NCBI GenBank assembly: GCA_023426435.1
Contig: JAFAAS010000058.1
Coordinates: 1 to 33,922, forward strand
From: Verrucomicrobiota bacterium
GTDB lineage: Bacteria > Verrucomicrobiota > Verrucomicrobiia > Opitutales > Opitutaceae
Direction: 5' to 3'
Length of the DNA: 33,922 bases
Positions 1 through 6,877 of the stretch are shown here, one piece after another (position 1 is the stretch's first letter; each line of letters begins with the position of its first letter). The position numbers were made by a program, and so were the translations under genes. A model generated the notes under the pieces. It had not been told where the DNA came from and made no database searches. It saw only the letters and a program-made list of their open reading frames with translations.

Positions 1-882
1 GACAAAATCCGCGAGCCCGAGGTCTATCAATTCTGGGGCCCGGTCACGCTCGGCGCCATCGTCAGCATCCACAATCCGTCCATCGAGTTCCACCCGGGTC
101 ACGGTCAGCTCAACACCGGCGCTTGCGTGATCCTCGCCGCCGGCGGCGGACACAACTCCCTCAACGTCGGCTCCGAAGCCGCACCGTTCGTCGCTTTCTT
201 TCACAACCACGGCGTCAACACCGTCATTCTTCGCAACCGCCTCCGCAGCGACGGCTACGATCCTCGCGTCGATGGCGTCAACGACGCCCTCCAAGCCGTC
301 AAACTCGTCCGCGCCTACGCGAAAGAATGGAACGTCGATCCCAACAAGATCGGGATCGTCGGCTTCTCCGCGGGCGCCGAGCTCGCCGCCTACGCCTCCA
401 TCCAATTCGAAGAGTTCGACCGCACCCACGATGTCCCCGGCAACCCGCTCGCGAAAATCTCTTCGCGCCCCGATTTCACCGGCTTGATTTATCCCGGCCC
501 CACGCCTTTCGCCCGCGGCGAGAAGCCCACCATCCCTCGTTCAACGCCTCCGTCGTTCATCGCCACGCCCGGCTGGCGCGACTGGATCCACGCCCTCTGG
601 GCCAACGAATACTTCACCGCCCTCCACTTGGACGGCGTGCCCAACGTCGAACTTCACGTTTACGCCCGCGGCCGCCATCCCGGCGACAAACCCGGCCCCG
701 ACGAACCGCCCGCCACCGGCGGCCTGGCCAACATGGGCGGCATCGCTTTCGGCACGTGGTCCCACCGCTTCCTCGACTGGTTCCGCGACCTCGGCTTCCT
801 CAACAAACCCGGCGTCGAAACCCTCGCCGCTCGCGACGTCGCCGCCAATCTCGACCGCCAACCCCGCCGCCCGCGCAACTAG
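1..882 (+). CDS. alpha/beta-hydrolase (acetyl-xylan esterase-like), 5' end missing
   Basis: The reading frame is open from base 1, so the N-terminus lies outside the window; 293 codons are visible before the TAG at 880-882. The nucleophile elbow G-F-S-A-G has its serine at visible residue 123. A preceding 'AAGGGHN' stretch fits the oxyanion-hole loop of the BD-FAE/esterase-lipase branch of alpha/beta-hydrolases, and a late 'YARGRHPG' segment is a plausible catalytic-His region. Such enzymes hydrolyse ester bonds on small or carbohydrate-linked acyl groups and are often exported, but the signal-peptide region is not visible. The internal ATG-like start near 127 is not the real start because homologous-looking sequence continues upstream. 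The gene converges on the DUF4252-like pair, with a palindromic element starting 3 nt after its stop. The exact substrate is unknown. Confidence 0.85.
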   Translation, partial: DKIREPEVYQFWGPVTLGAIVSIHNPSIEFHPGHGQLNTGACVILAAGGGHNSLNVGSEAAPFVAFFHNHGVNTVILRNRLRSDGYDPRVDGVNDALQAVKLVRAYAKEWNVDPNKIGIVGFSAGAELAAYASIQFEEFDRTHDVPGNPLAKISSRPDFTGLIYPGPTPFARGEKPTIPRSTPPSFIATPGWRDWIHALWANEYFTALHLDGVPNVELHVYARGRHPGDKPGPDEPPATGGLANMGGIAFGTWSHRFLDWFRDLGFLNKPGVETLAARDVAANLDRQPRRPRN

Positions 883-884
883 CA

Positions 885-915
885 GGTAGGGCGGGGTCTC
901 CCGACCCCGCCGTCC
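885..915. repeat. intergenic palindromic element (copy A)
   Basis: Starts with GGTAGGG and contains 9-bp perfect inverted arms (GGCGGGGTC at 890-898 and GACCCCGCC at 903-911) around a TCCC loop. It sits between two convergent genes, 3 nt after the upstream stop codon. A near-identical core occurs at 3719-3740. It could act as a bidirectional terminator-like hairpin, but it lacks a T-tract. Confidence 0.75.
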
Positions 916-920
916 GTCGC

Positions 921-1517
921 CTACAAAAACCGCGCCATCACTCCGCGTCGCGCCGCGATCTCCATCAGCGGCTCCGGCCGGATCGTCCCGGTCACGACAA
1001 CCAGCTTGTCGTCGTCGCACACCGCGACGCACACTTTCTGCGCGCCCGTCCATCCGCCCTTCGTCGGTGCAAACACCAGCACCTGCGTGTCGCCTTCGTT
1101 CACCGCCACCACGCGCGCCCAGCCGCGTCGTTCCATCACGGCCGCCGCCGCCGCAAACATCTCCAGCGCCCGCTCCTCCCGTCCCTCCGCGTCGATCGTA
1201 TAAACACCCACGCTCGCCTTCCGCACCGCGCGCAACGCCATCCGCGCATCCTCCGGCATGTCTTTCACGAAGCTCAAACCGCTTCGCACCGCGCTCAACA
1301 ACAGCGGCCCCGCCGACACTTGCACCTTCACTTTCGCCTTCGTCGCCAGCGCCGCCACGATTTCATCGCGCAACACCACCGCATCGCGCACCAGCGTCAC
1401 CGCGTTCACCACCGCGATCGCCAGCAGCGTGATACCCGCCGCGCTCAATCCCAGCAACCACTGCCACCAGCGGATTCGCCGCTTCGATCCTGCTCCTGAA
1501 ACATGGGCGGAGTTCAT
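921..1517 (-). CDS. membrane-anchored DUF4252-like protein
   Basis: Codes for 198 aa. The ATG at 1517 is chosen because GAGGA lies about 7 nt upstream; an extension to 1571 would run into the neighbouring gene. One transmembrane segment is visible at about residues 17-38 (WWQWLLGLSAAGITLLAIAV), followed by a soluble domain. The domain's end ('VTGTIRPEPLMEIA') parallels 'VGNITPEQIAALG' in the upstream neighbour, so the two look like paralogues. It lies 31 nt downstream of that gene on the same strand and is probably co-transcribed. DUF4252 proteins are small envelope proteins without a defined biochemical role, so no function is assigned beyond a likely inner-membrane location. Confidence 0.7.
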   Translation of the reverse strand: MNSAHVSGAGSKRRIRWWQWLLGLSAAGITLLAIAVVNAVTLVRDAVVLRDEIVAALATKAKVKVQVSAGPLLLSAVRSGLSFVKDMPEDARMALRAVRKASVGVYTIDAEGREERALEMFAAAAAVMERRGWARVVAVNEGDTQVLVFAPTKGGWTGAQKVCVAVCDDDKLVVVTGTIRPEPLMEIAARRGVMARFL

Positions 1518-1548
1518 CGCAGTCCTCGTTGAATCGCACGTCGTTCGC

Positions 1549-2112
1549 TCAAACTGACTTCTTCGAGCCACCCAACTTCAGCTTCGCGAGTGGCTCGATG
1601 TTCAATCCTTCACCGAGCGCCGCAATCTGCTCCGGCGTGATGTTGCCCACCACATTCACAAACACGGCCTTGTCGTTGGAACGATCGATCACCGTCACCA
1701 CCACGCCATCGATGCTTTCGTCTTCCCGCATCTTCACATAGACGCCGACATCCTCCGCCTGCTCCGCCTCCTTCACCGTCACGAGCCTCACCCAGCCCTG
1801 CCCTTCAAGTTCGCTCCGAATCGCTTCCACCCGGTCCGTCGTCTCCGCCTTGTTGGTCTCATCGAAGCCGACAACGTTCACCCGCACGTGCTTCAAGCTG
1901 CGCAACAGCTCCGCCACTTCCGGCTCCTCCTTATCGACGAACCGCGCTGCCAGCTTGATCAGCGGAGCGTGCAGGTTCACTTCGACGAACTCGCACCCTT
2001 TCGCCGGCGTGAACTTGCCGAGATCGACATACCCGGGTTCAGCGGCACGAACACTCGTCGCCGCCAGGGCGACCGCCGAGAAAATCGAAACAATAAAAAG
2101 ACGACGTTTCAT
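1549..2112 (-). CDS. DUF4252 domain-containing exported protein
   Basis: Codes for 187 aa. The start at 2112 (MKRRLFIVSIF...) gives a clean Sec signal peptide: a basic n-region, a hydrophobic core, then 'ATSVRAAEP' with probable cleavage after AA. The earlier in-frame ATG at 2178 would place 22 non-signal-like residues in front, so it was rejected. The mature part has the alternating pattern of DUF4252: 'CEFVEVNLHAPLIKLAARFV', then 'RVNVVGFDE', then the closing 'VNVVGNITPEQIAALGEGLNI'. It is probably periplasmic. First gene of a two-gene unit with the paralogue at 921-1517. No Shine-Dalgarno sequence is obvious. Function unknown. Confidence 0.8.
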   Translation of the reverse strand: MKRRLFIVSIFSAVALAATSVRAAEPGYVDLGKFTPAKGCEFVEVNLHAPLIKLAARFVDKEEPEVAELLRSLKHVRVNVVGFDETNKAETTDRVEAIRSELEGQGWVRLVTVKEAEQAEDVGVYVKMREDESIDGVVVTVIDRSNDKAVFVNVVGNITPEQIAALGEGLNIEPLAKLKLGGSKKSV

Positions 2113-2307
2113 AAGATGACTGGGTTGAATTTTGGTTGTGACCCACGGCGCGATTCGCGTCGCAGGCGTCTTCATCACACGGCACCGGGCGGCAAAGTTG
2201 CACCGTCTCCAAAAATCCTCGTTTGGCCCGGCTCTTCCCGCCCTCCGCAGATGTTCCGCGTTCGCGATTGCGCCCCCTTCACCGATTCTCCAGCGTCACC
2301 GGCTCCT

Positions 2308-3039
2308 ATGGGACGCCAGTGGCTTCACGCAAAACGCGCCATCGTAAACCTGAAGAAGGGCCAGATGGTCGGAAAACTCGTCAAGGAAATGACCGTCGCC
2401 GCCAAGCTCGGCGGCGCCGACATCAGCGCCAACCCCCGACTTTTCGCCGCCGTCGAAAAAGCAAAGAAGGCCAGCGTCACTCGCGACGTCATCGAACGCG
2501 CGATCGCGAAAGGCGCCGGCACCGGCGGCGACAAAAGCTCCATGGAGCACGTCGTCTTCGAAGGCTACGCCCCGCACAAGGTGCCTGTCATCGTCGAGGT
2601 TTACACCGACAACCACCAGCGCACCGCCCCCGAAATTCGCGTCCTCTTCAAAAAAGGCGTCCTCGGCGCCGCCGGGAGCAACAAGTTCCTTTTCGACCAC
2701 GTCGGCCTCGTCGAAGCCCACCACGCCGACCTCAACATCGATCGCGAAGCCGCCGCCATCGAAGCCGGCGCCAACGACTTCGAACCGCTCACCCACGATC
2801 AAAACGACGACGTCCCCGCCGACCGCGCCGGCACTCGTTTCATCACCGAACGCACCGCCGTTCACGCCGTTTCCACCTGGCTCGCCCAAAACGGCTGGAC
2901 CGTCGTCACCAGCGAAATCGGCTATCTCGCCAAAACTCATCCCGAACTCGACGACGCCGCGCGCGCCGAGGTCGGCGAATTTCTGCAAGCGCTCGAAGAT
3001 CACGACGACGTCCAACGCGTCTGGGCCGCAGTCAGATAA
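2308..3039 (+). CDS. YebC/PmpR/TACO1-family protein (YeeN-like subgroup)
   Basis: Codes for 243 aa, the usual length of the family. The start at 2308 begins M-G-R-Q-W, matching the shorter 'MGRxW' N-terminus of the YeeN-like branch rather than 'MAGHSKWxxIKHRK' of classical YebC. Conserved family landmarks are visible: 'ANPRLFAAVEKAKKASV', 'VIERAIAKGAG', 'FEGYAP', 'VEVYTDNHQRTAPEIRVLFKKG', 'LGAAGSNKFLFD' and the C-terminal 'ALEDHDDVQRVWAAV'. Members were long annotated as transcriptional regulators. More recent work on YebC/TACO1 proteins supports a role at the ribosome in relieving stalling on difficult peptide stretches; which applies here cannot be read from sequence. It is cytoplasmic. The gene is divergent from the DUF4252 pair across 195 bp with no promoter I can call. 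Confidence 0.9.
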   Translation: MGRQWLHAKRAIVNLKKGQMVGKLVKEMTVAAKLGGADISANPRLFAAVEKAKKASVTRDVIERAIAKGAGTGGDKSSMEHVVFEGYAPHKVPVIVEVYTDNHQRTAPEIRVLFKKGVLGAAGSNKFLFDHVGLVEAHHADLNIDREAAAIEAGANDFEPLTHDQNDDVPADRAGTRFITERTAVHAVSTWLAQNGWTVVTSEIGYLAKTHPELDDAARAEVGEFLQALEDHDDVQRVWAAVR

Positions 3040-3053
3040 CTTACGTGGTGTCA

Positions 3054-3078
3054 TGGGGGCGCGGTGCCCCCACCGCGC
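3054..3078. repeat. intergenic palindromic element (copy C, GCGCGGTG type)
   Basis: Perfect 8-bp arms GCGCGGTG (3059-3066) and CACCGCGC (3071-3078) around CCCC. The same arms and loop occur at 20863-20882, and a variant occurs at 28386-28449. It lies 14 nt after the YebC-family stop codon and before the lipoprotein gene. Confidence 0.75.
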
Positions 3079-3149
3079 AATTCCTCTCCGTTCCCTTGGG
3101 GCCGCTCCCTAGGAACCGCGACTTGGCGCTTCGGCACTATGCCGTCGCC

Positions 3150-3695
3150 ATGAAAATGTTAACCAAAGGACAGCAGGCTTGCGTGCTGGCGCTTCTCGTC
3201 GGCTCGCTCACCGCAGGTTGTTCCAGCACCTCTTCTCACACGACCCGCGGCGCGGCCGGCGGCGCCGCACTCGGCGCCCTCGCCGGCGCCGTCATCGGTA
3301 ACAATCGCGGCAGCGGCAACGCCGCCTCCGGTGCCGCCATCGGAGCCGCCGCAGGAGCCATCGCCGGCGGCGCCCTCGGCAATCGAAAGGATCGCCGCGA
3401 AGCCGCCACCACGTCGTCCAGCTATTCTGGATACGACGCCAACGATCCCGCCGTCACCAACATCTACGTCGAAGGCTCCCCGCCGCCCCCTCCGCCCGCG
3501 CAATCCGAAGCCGTCACCCCGCAACCCACCTCGAACGCCGTCTGGGTCCCCGGCTACTGGTCCTACAGCGGTCGCAATTACACCTGGGTCGCCGGCCATT
3601 GGGAAATTCCACCCGCGGGTTACGACTCCTTCGAACCTCCCCAGTGGCGCCGTCAAGGCAATGGCTACGTTTACGTGCGCGGCCATTGGCGGTGA
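3150..3695 (+). CDS. glycine-zipper lipoprotein with C-terminal WxPGYW/YxWVxGHW repeats
   Basis: Codes for 181 aa. The N-terminus is basic then hydrophobic and ends at a lipobox-like T-A-G-C (Cys about residue 24), indicating an outer-membrane or periplasmic lipoprotein. Residues about 34-76 form a glycine zipper (GGAALGALAGAVIG and GAAIGAAAGAIAGGALG), typical of small membrane-embedded envelope proteins. A linker rich in S and P (PPPPPPA) follows. The C-terminus repeats W-V-P-G-Y-W, Y-T-W-V-A-G-H-W and Y-V-R-G-H-W, the YXWXGXW motif of many bacterial surface proteins. The ATG at 3150 is preferred because it starts the signal sequence, although no ribosome-binding site is obvious. Function unknown. 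A terminator lies downstream. Confidence 0.8.
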   Translation: MKMLTKGQQACVLALLVGSLTAGCSSTSSHTTRGAAGGAALGALAGAVIGNNRGSGNAASGAAIGAAAGAIAGGALGNRKDRREAATTSSSYSGYDANDPAVTNIYVEGSPPPPPPAQSEAVTPQPTSNAVWVPGYWSYSGRNYTWVAGHWEIPPAGYDSFEPPQWRRQGNGYVYVRGHWR

Positions 3696-3717
3696 CCGAA
3701 CTCGATCGCTGATTGTC

Positions 3718-3744
3718 GCGCGGGGTCTCCCGACCCCGCCGCGC
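3718..3744. repeat. intergenic palindromic element (copy B)
   Basis: Second copy of the 890-911 palindrome: arms GCGGGGTC (3720-3727) and GACCCCGC (3732-3739) around TCCC. It lies 22 nt after the lipoprotein stop codon, between convergent genes. Confidence 0.75.
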
Positions 3745-3788
3745 CTCAGCCTCCGTTGCGCACGTTGCCTTCCCGCTCCGCGCAACAA

Positions 3789-3814
3789 AAAGCCCGCGGA
3801 TTTCCGCGGGCTTT
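3789..3814. terminator. intrinsic terminator between convergent genes
   Basis: A 12-bp perfect inverted repeat (AAAGCCCGCGGA / TCCGCGGGCTTT) separated by TT. On the minus strand it is followed by five T (positions 3791-3787), so it best serves the DUF3300 gene ending at 3979. On the plus strand TTTATA follows, so it could also end the lipoprotein transcript. Confidence 0.85.
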
Positions 3815-3867
3815 ATAGCATATTAAATAATGTCCATAGCCGTTGGCCGGACCGGAAAACCCGTTTT

Positions 3868-3930
3868 GAACCACGAAGGCACCGAGCACACCGAGAAATG
3901 CCACGGGATCTCTCCGTGCCTCTGTGGTTC
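3868..3930. repeat. 63-bp inverted-repeat element (GAACCAC...GTGGTTC)
   Basis: The two ends are a 19-bp inverted repeat, 3868-3886 versus 3912-3930, matching at 16 of 19 positions. The ends read GAACCAC and GTGGTTC, and the interior is rich in 'ACCGAG'-like words. It lies in the untranslated stretch between the terminator and the DUF3300 stop. It resembles the 'ACCACGGAGGCACGGAG' type of dispersed repeat I recall from several bacterial phyla, but I could not search for it. Confidence 0.7.
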
Positions 3931-3978
3931 ACCTGAAGGGCTATCGTTTTTCTGAAAACGCTCTGATTCTTGGTTCTC

Positions 3979-5571
3979 TCACCGCTCCGCGCCTCGACCG
4001 CGGCCTCCGTGACGCCCTCCCTCGCCGCGATGCCCGCCTCGCACGTCGCCACTCGCGCTGCCGCGCCCCGCACTCGGCGCCGAAAACCTGGGCGCCGAAC
4101 GAGCTCCCGCATCGCTCCCGATGGAAGCCCTTCGCTCCGGCGCCGGAACTGCCCGCGGCGCCGGCGCCGCCGCGACTCGAGGCGCCACCGCGCGCGGCGC
4201 TCTCTCCGCAAAATGCCGCGGCGCTTGCACCCGCTCAGGTCGCTGCTGCACGTGCTGCCGTGATTGCCCTTCCGGCCGCGGTCGCCAATCACGCCGCTGC
4301 CCAGCCTCCGGGCGCTGCCGCATTTCCGGTCGCTGATTGATCTGCGGCCGTGCCGATGGCGCCGCCGCATGTTGCTGCTGCCTCAGCGTTCCCGCGGGCG
4401 GCGCCCCCACCACTCGTGGCGCATTCGGCGCAAACTCCCGCCGCTGCCCGGGCCCGCGATTGCCATCACGCTCTCTATCCCGCCGCCATTCGCGACGTTC
4501 TTCGTTTCGCTGCCTCACCTGCGGCGCACCCGCTGGCGTCTGCTGGATTCCAGGATTGCGCGCACCTGCTCGCCAGTTCGACGCCGCCGGCGGCGCTCCG
4601 ATCTCCCGACGCTGCTGACCATCCCGGCCAAAATGATTCCTCTGCCCGTCGCGATTTCCATGCGGCCGCGCGCCATGCTCCCGCCGATCCCAGCGCCGGC
4701 TCCAATCATGCCGCGGCGCTCCATGATGCGGCGTCGGCCGCGCAATCTCGCGCCCGGGCCGGTTGAAATGATTGTGATGATTCCGGTGATGATGATGCCG
4801 GCGGTGCGACGGCGTCCATGGCTTCCAATCGTGATGAAAGCGATGATGATGCACGAATCGATGGTGCCGCCAGTCATGATGATGCCGCCAGTGATGACGA
4901 TAGCTCGGATTCACCACGATCACGCGTCGTCGCCAATCGCAGTCATAACCCAGCCACCATCCCACGCCGAACCCCACGCCAAACGTGATCCACGGATCGG
5001 TCCGATAAATCACCGGACGCTCAACAAAGATGATTTCCGGATCGTATCGCGGCACATACACCACATTCGGCTGCGCTGGCACGATGCGAATGTATTCTCC
5101 TTCCGCCACCACTTCCTGCTCCGCCGTGCTCGCCAACAATCCTTGCGCCTTCGCCCTCGCCCGCACGCGCTGGATCGCTGCCATCACTTCTTCGGGTTTA
5201 TCGAGATACGCGTCTCCCAACTGCCGCGTCCACGAAAGGTTTTCGTCCATCCACTTCACCACGTCCGGATAACGCGCCAACCCTTTCACGCTGTTGTCCC
5301 ACGGCTGCCCTTCGATCTGCGCCTCCGCTCCGCCTTTCTCCAGAAAACGCGCCGCCAACACCACGTCCGAACTCTCGATCGCCGCCGGAAGTATCAGCGC
5401 CACCAACACGTCCGGATACAACGCGATCGGCGCCACGAGTTGCTCCATCTCATCCGAAGTCGCCACCGCCGCTCCCGCCTCCGCCGTCGTCGTGGTGGTC
5501 TGTGAAAATGCCGGCGCAGCTCCTGCGATCGACACGCAGAAAGCGAAGAAAAATCTGAATGTGGTTTTCAT
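3979..5571 (-). CDS. DUF3300 protein with His-rich and Arg-rich C-terminal half
   Basis: Codes for 530 aa. The start at 5571 gives a signal peptide (MKTTFRFFFAFCVSIAGAAPAFSQ), whereas the open frame upstream does not look like protein. DUF3300 occupies about residues 40-200, with 'LVAPIALYPDVLVALILPAA', 'YPDVVKWMDENLSWTRQLGDAYL', 'VMAAIQRVRARAKAQG' and 'VYVPRYDP'. Residues about 240-300 are strongly His-rich (HHHRFHH, RRHHHHRNHH), and the remainder to the end is Arg/Pro/Gln-rich low complexity. DUF3300 proteins are exported and uncharacterised; the His cluster could bind metal, which is inference. It is divergent from the permease gene. The tail has no stop codons or frameshift, so it appears to be a genuine extension. 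Confidence 0.85.
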   Translation of the reverse strand: MKTTFRFFFAFCVSIAGAAPAFSQTTTTTAEAGAAVATSDEMEQLVAPIALYPDVLVALILPAAIESSDVVLAARFLEKGGAEAQIEGQPWDNSVKGLARYPDVVKWMDENLSWTRQLGDAYLDKPEEVMAAIQRVRARAKAQGLLASTAEQEVVAEGEYIRIVPAQPNVVYVPRYDPEIIFVERPVIYRTDPWITFGVGFGVGWWLGYDCDWRRRVIVVNPSYRHHWRHHHDWRHHRFVHHHRFHHDWKPWTPSHRRHHHHRNHHNHFNRPGREIARPTPHHGAPRHDWSRRWDRREHGARPHGNRDGQRNHFGRDGQQRREIGAPPAASNWRAGARNPGIQQTPAGAPQVRQRNEERREWRRDRERDGNRGPGQRREFAPNAPRVVGAPPAGTLRQQQHAAAPSARPQINQRPEMRQRPEAGQRRDWRPRPEGQSRQHVQQRPERVQAPRHFAERAPRAVAPRVAAAPAPRAVPAPERRASIGSDAGARSAPRFSAPSAGRGSASGDVRGGHRGEGGRHGGRGRGAER

Positions 5572-5678
5572 GCCTCGTAGGGGTAACCCGATTGATGACG
5601 CCGCCGCGCCGATGTGGTGACACCCGCGTCGCCCGACGCTGCCATCGATCCTTCGTCCTCGCAACCTTGCCCATCAAA

Positions 5679-5706
5679 GGTAGGGCGAGCCGTCCTCGGC
5701 GAGCCG
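5679..5706. repeat. intergenic element (copy G, GGTAGGGCGAGCC type)
   Basis: Starts GGTAGGGC like copy A, but its core is a direct repeat of GCGAGCC (5685-5691 and 5700-5706) around GTCCTCG rather than a palindrome. It lies in the divergent gap between the DUF3300 and permease genes. Confidence 0.55.
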
Positions 5707-5794
5707 CGCGCCATCTTAGACCCACGCTCCCACCGGAACAGCCCCGCCCACCCGCCTTACTATGCTCCGCGTCACCGCGTTAGAGCGTTCCCCC

Positions 5795-6853
5795 ATGCCT
5801 GCTTCCCGCCACATCCCCCTTTCGCCATTTCAACTTCGGCTGCTCGCCGTCGTCGCGATCGTCGTGCTGGCCGGCTTCGCGCTCGCCGCCGCTCCCGCCG
5901 TGCTCGTCGCCTTCATCGGCATCATGTTCGGCGTTTTTTTCTCCGCCGTCGCCCGCGGTGTGCAAAAACTCCTCCCACTCGGCTACCGCGCGTCTCTCGC
6001 GATCGCGATGCTGTTGCTCCTCCTGCTCGTGGGACTGCTCACCATCTTCGTCGTCCCGCAAGCATCCGCCCAAGCCCGCAAGCTCCGCCAGGACATCCCG
6101 GTCGCGTGGGACAAAGCTCAACAGCGTCTCGCCACCACTCCCTGGGCCCGCCCTCTGCTCGACACCATCGGCGACGAATCCCGCTGGCTCCCCGAAGCCA
6201 AAACGATCACCACGCGCGCTGCCGGCATATTCACGACCGCCATCGGCGCCGCCGGCGCCGCACTCGCCGCTATCTTCCTCGGGCTTTTCCTCGCCATCGA
6301 ACCGGGCACCTACATCCGCGGTGTTGTCCGTCTCTTCCCCCGTCATCGACGCCCGCGCGCCGCCGAGGTGCTCGACCAGCTCGGCCGCGTGCTCCGCCGC
6401 TGGCTGGTCGCGAAATTCATCTCGATGGGCATCGTCGGTGTGCTCACCGGCACCGGCCTTTGGCTGCTCGACATCCCGCTCGCCCTGAGCCTCGCGATCT
6501 TCGCCAGCCTGCTCACCTTCATCCCCAACATCGGCCCGGTCATCGCCGCGCTGCCCGCCCTGCTTCTCGGTTTCGTCCAAGGCCCCTCCACCGCCCTCTA
6601 CATCGCCCTGCTCTATATCGGCGTCCAAACCATCGAGAGCTACGGCATCACGCCGTTCATCGAACGCGAAACCGTCCTCCTTCCGCCCGCCCTCACGCTC
6701 ACCGCGCAGCTCACGCTCGGTCTCATCGCCGGCTTCATCGGCGTGATCGTGGCCACACCGCTTCTCGCCGTCGCCATCGTGCTCGTTCAAACCCTCTACA
6801 TCCAGGACGTCCTCGGCGATTGCTCCCAATCGTCCATCGGCGACGCCAAATAG
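5795..6853 (+). CDS. AI-2E family (PerM-type) membrane permease
   Basis: Codes for 352 aa, typical for the family (about 340-380). Strongly hydrophobic segments occur early (LLAVVAIVVLAGFALAAAPA; an 'MLLLLLLVGLLTIFVV' segment), in the middle and at the C-terminus. The diagnostic loop 'FIPNIGPVIAALPALLLGF' is present, followed by 'YIALLYIGVQTIESYGITPFIERETVLLPPALTL' with the conserved P-x-x-L-T pattern. The family is named after TqsA/AI-2 export in E. coli, but members also include Na+/H+ antiporter-like proteins, so the substrate here is unknown. I chose the ATG at 5795 (MPASRH); an ATG at 5762 in the same frame is an alternative. It converges on uvrA with only 24 nt between stops. Confidence 0.88.
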   Translation: MPASRHIPLSPFQLRLLAVVAIVVLAGFALAAAPAVLVAFIGIMFGVFFSAVARGVQKLLPLGYRASLAIAMLLLLLLVGLLTIFVVPQASAQARKLRQDIPVAWDKAQQRLATTPWARPLLDTIGDESRWLPEAKTITTRAAGIFTTAIGAAGAALAAIFLGLFLAIEPGTYIRGVVRLFPRHRRPRAAEVLDQLGRVLRRWLVAKFISMGIVGVLTGTGLWLLDIPLALSLAIFASLLTFIPNIGPVIAALPALLLGFVQGPSTALYIALLYIGVQTIESYGITPFIERETVLLPPALTLTAQLTLGLIAGFIGVIVATPLLAVAIVLVQTLYIQDVLGDCSQSSIGDAK

Positions 6854-6877
6854 CGCCACGCTCCCACGCGCGCTCTC

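Noticed and set aside
123..1499. Long plus-strand frame rich in Arg and Pro overlapping the hydrolase
   Set aside because: Low-complexity Arg/Pro/His composition and overlap with a frame carrying a clear G-F-S-A-G hydrolase motif; a shadow of high GC.
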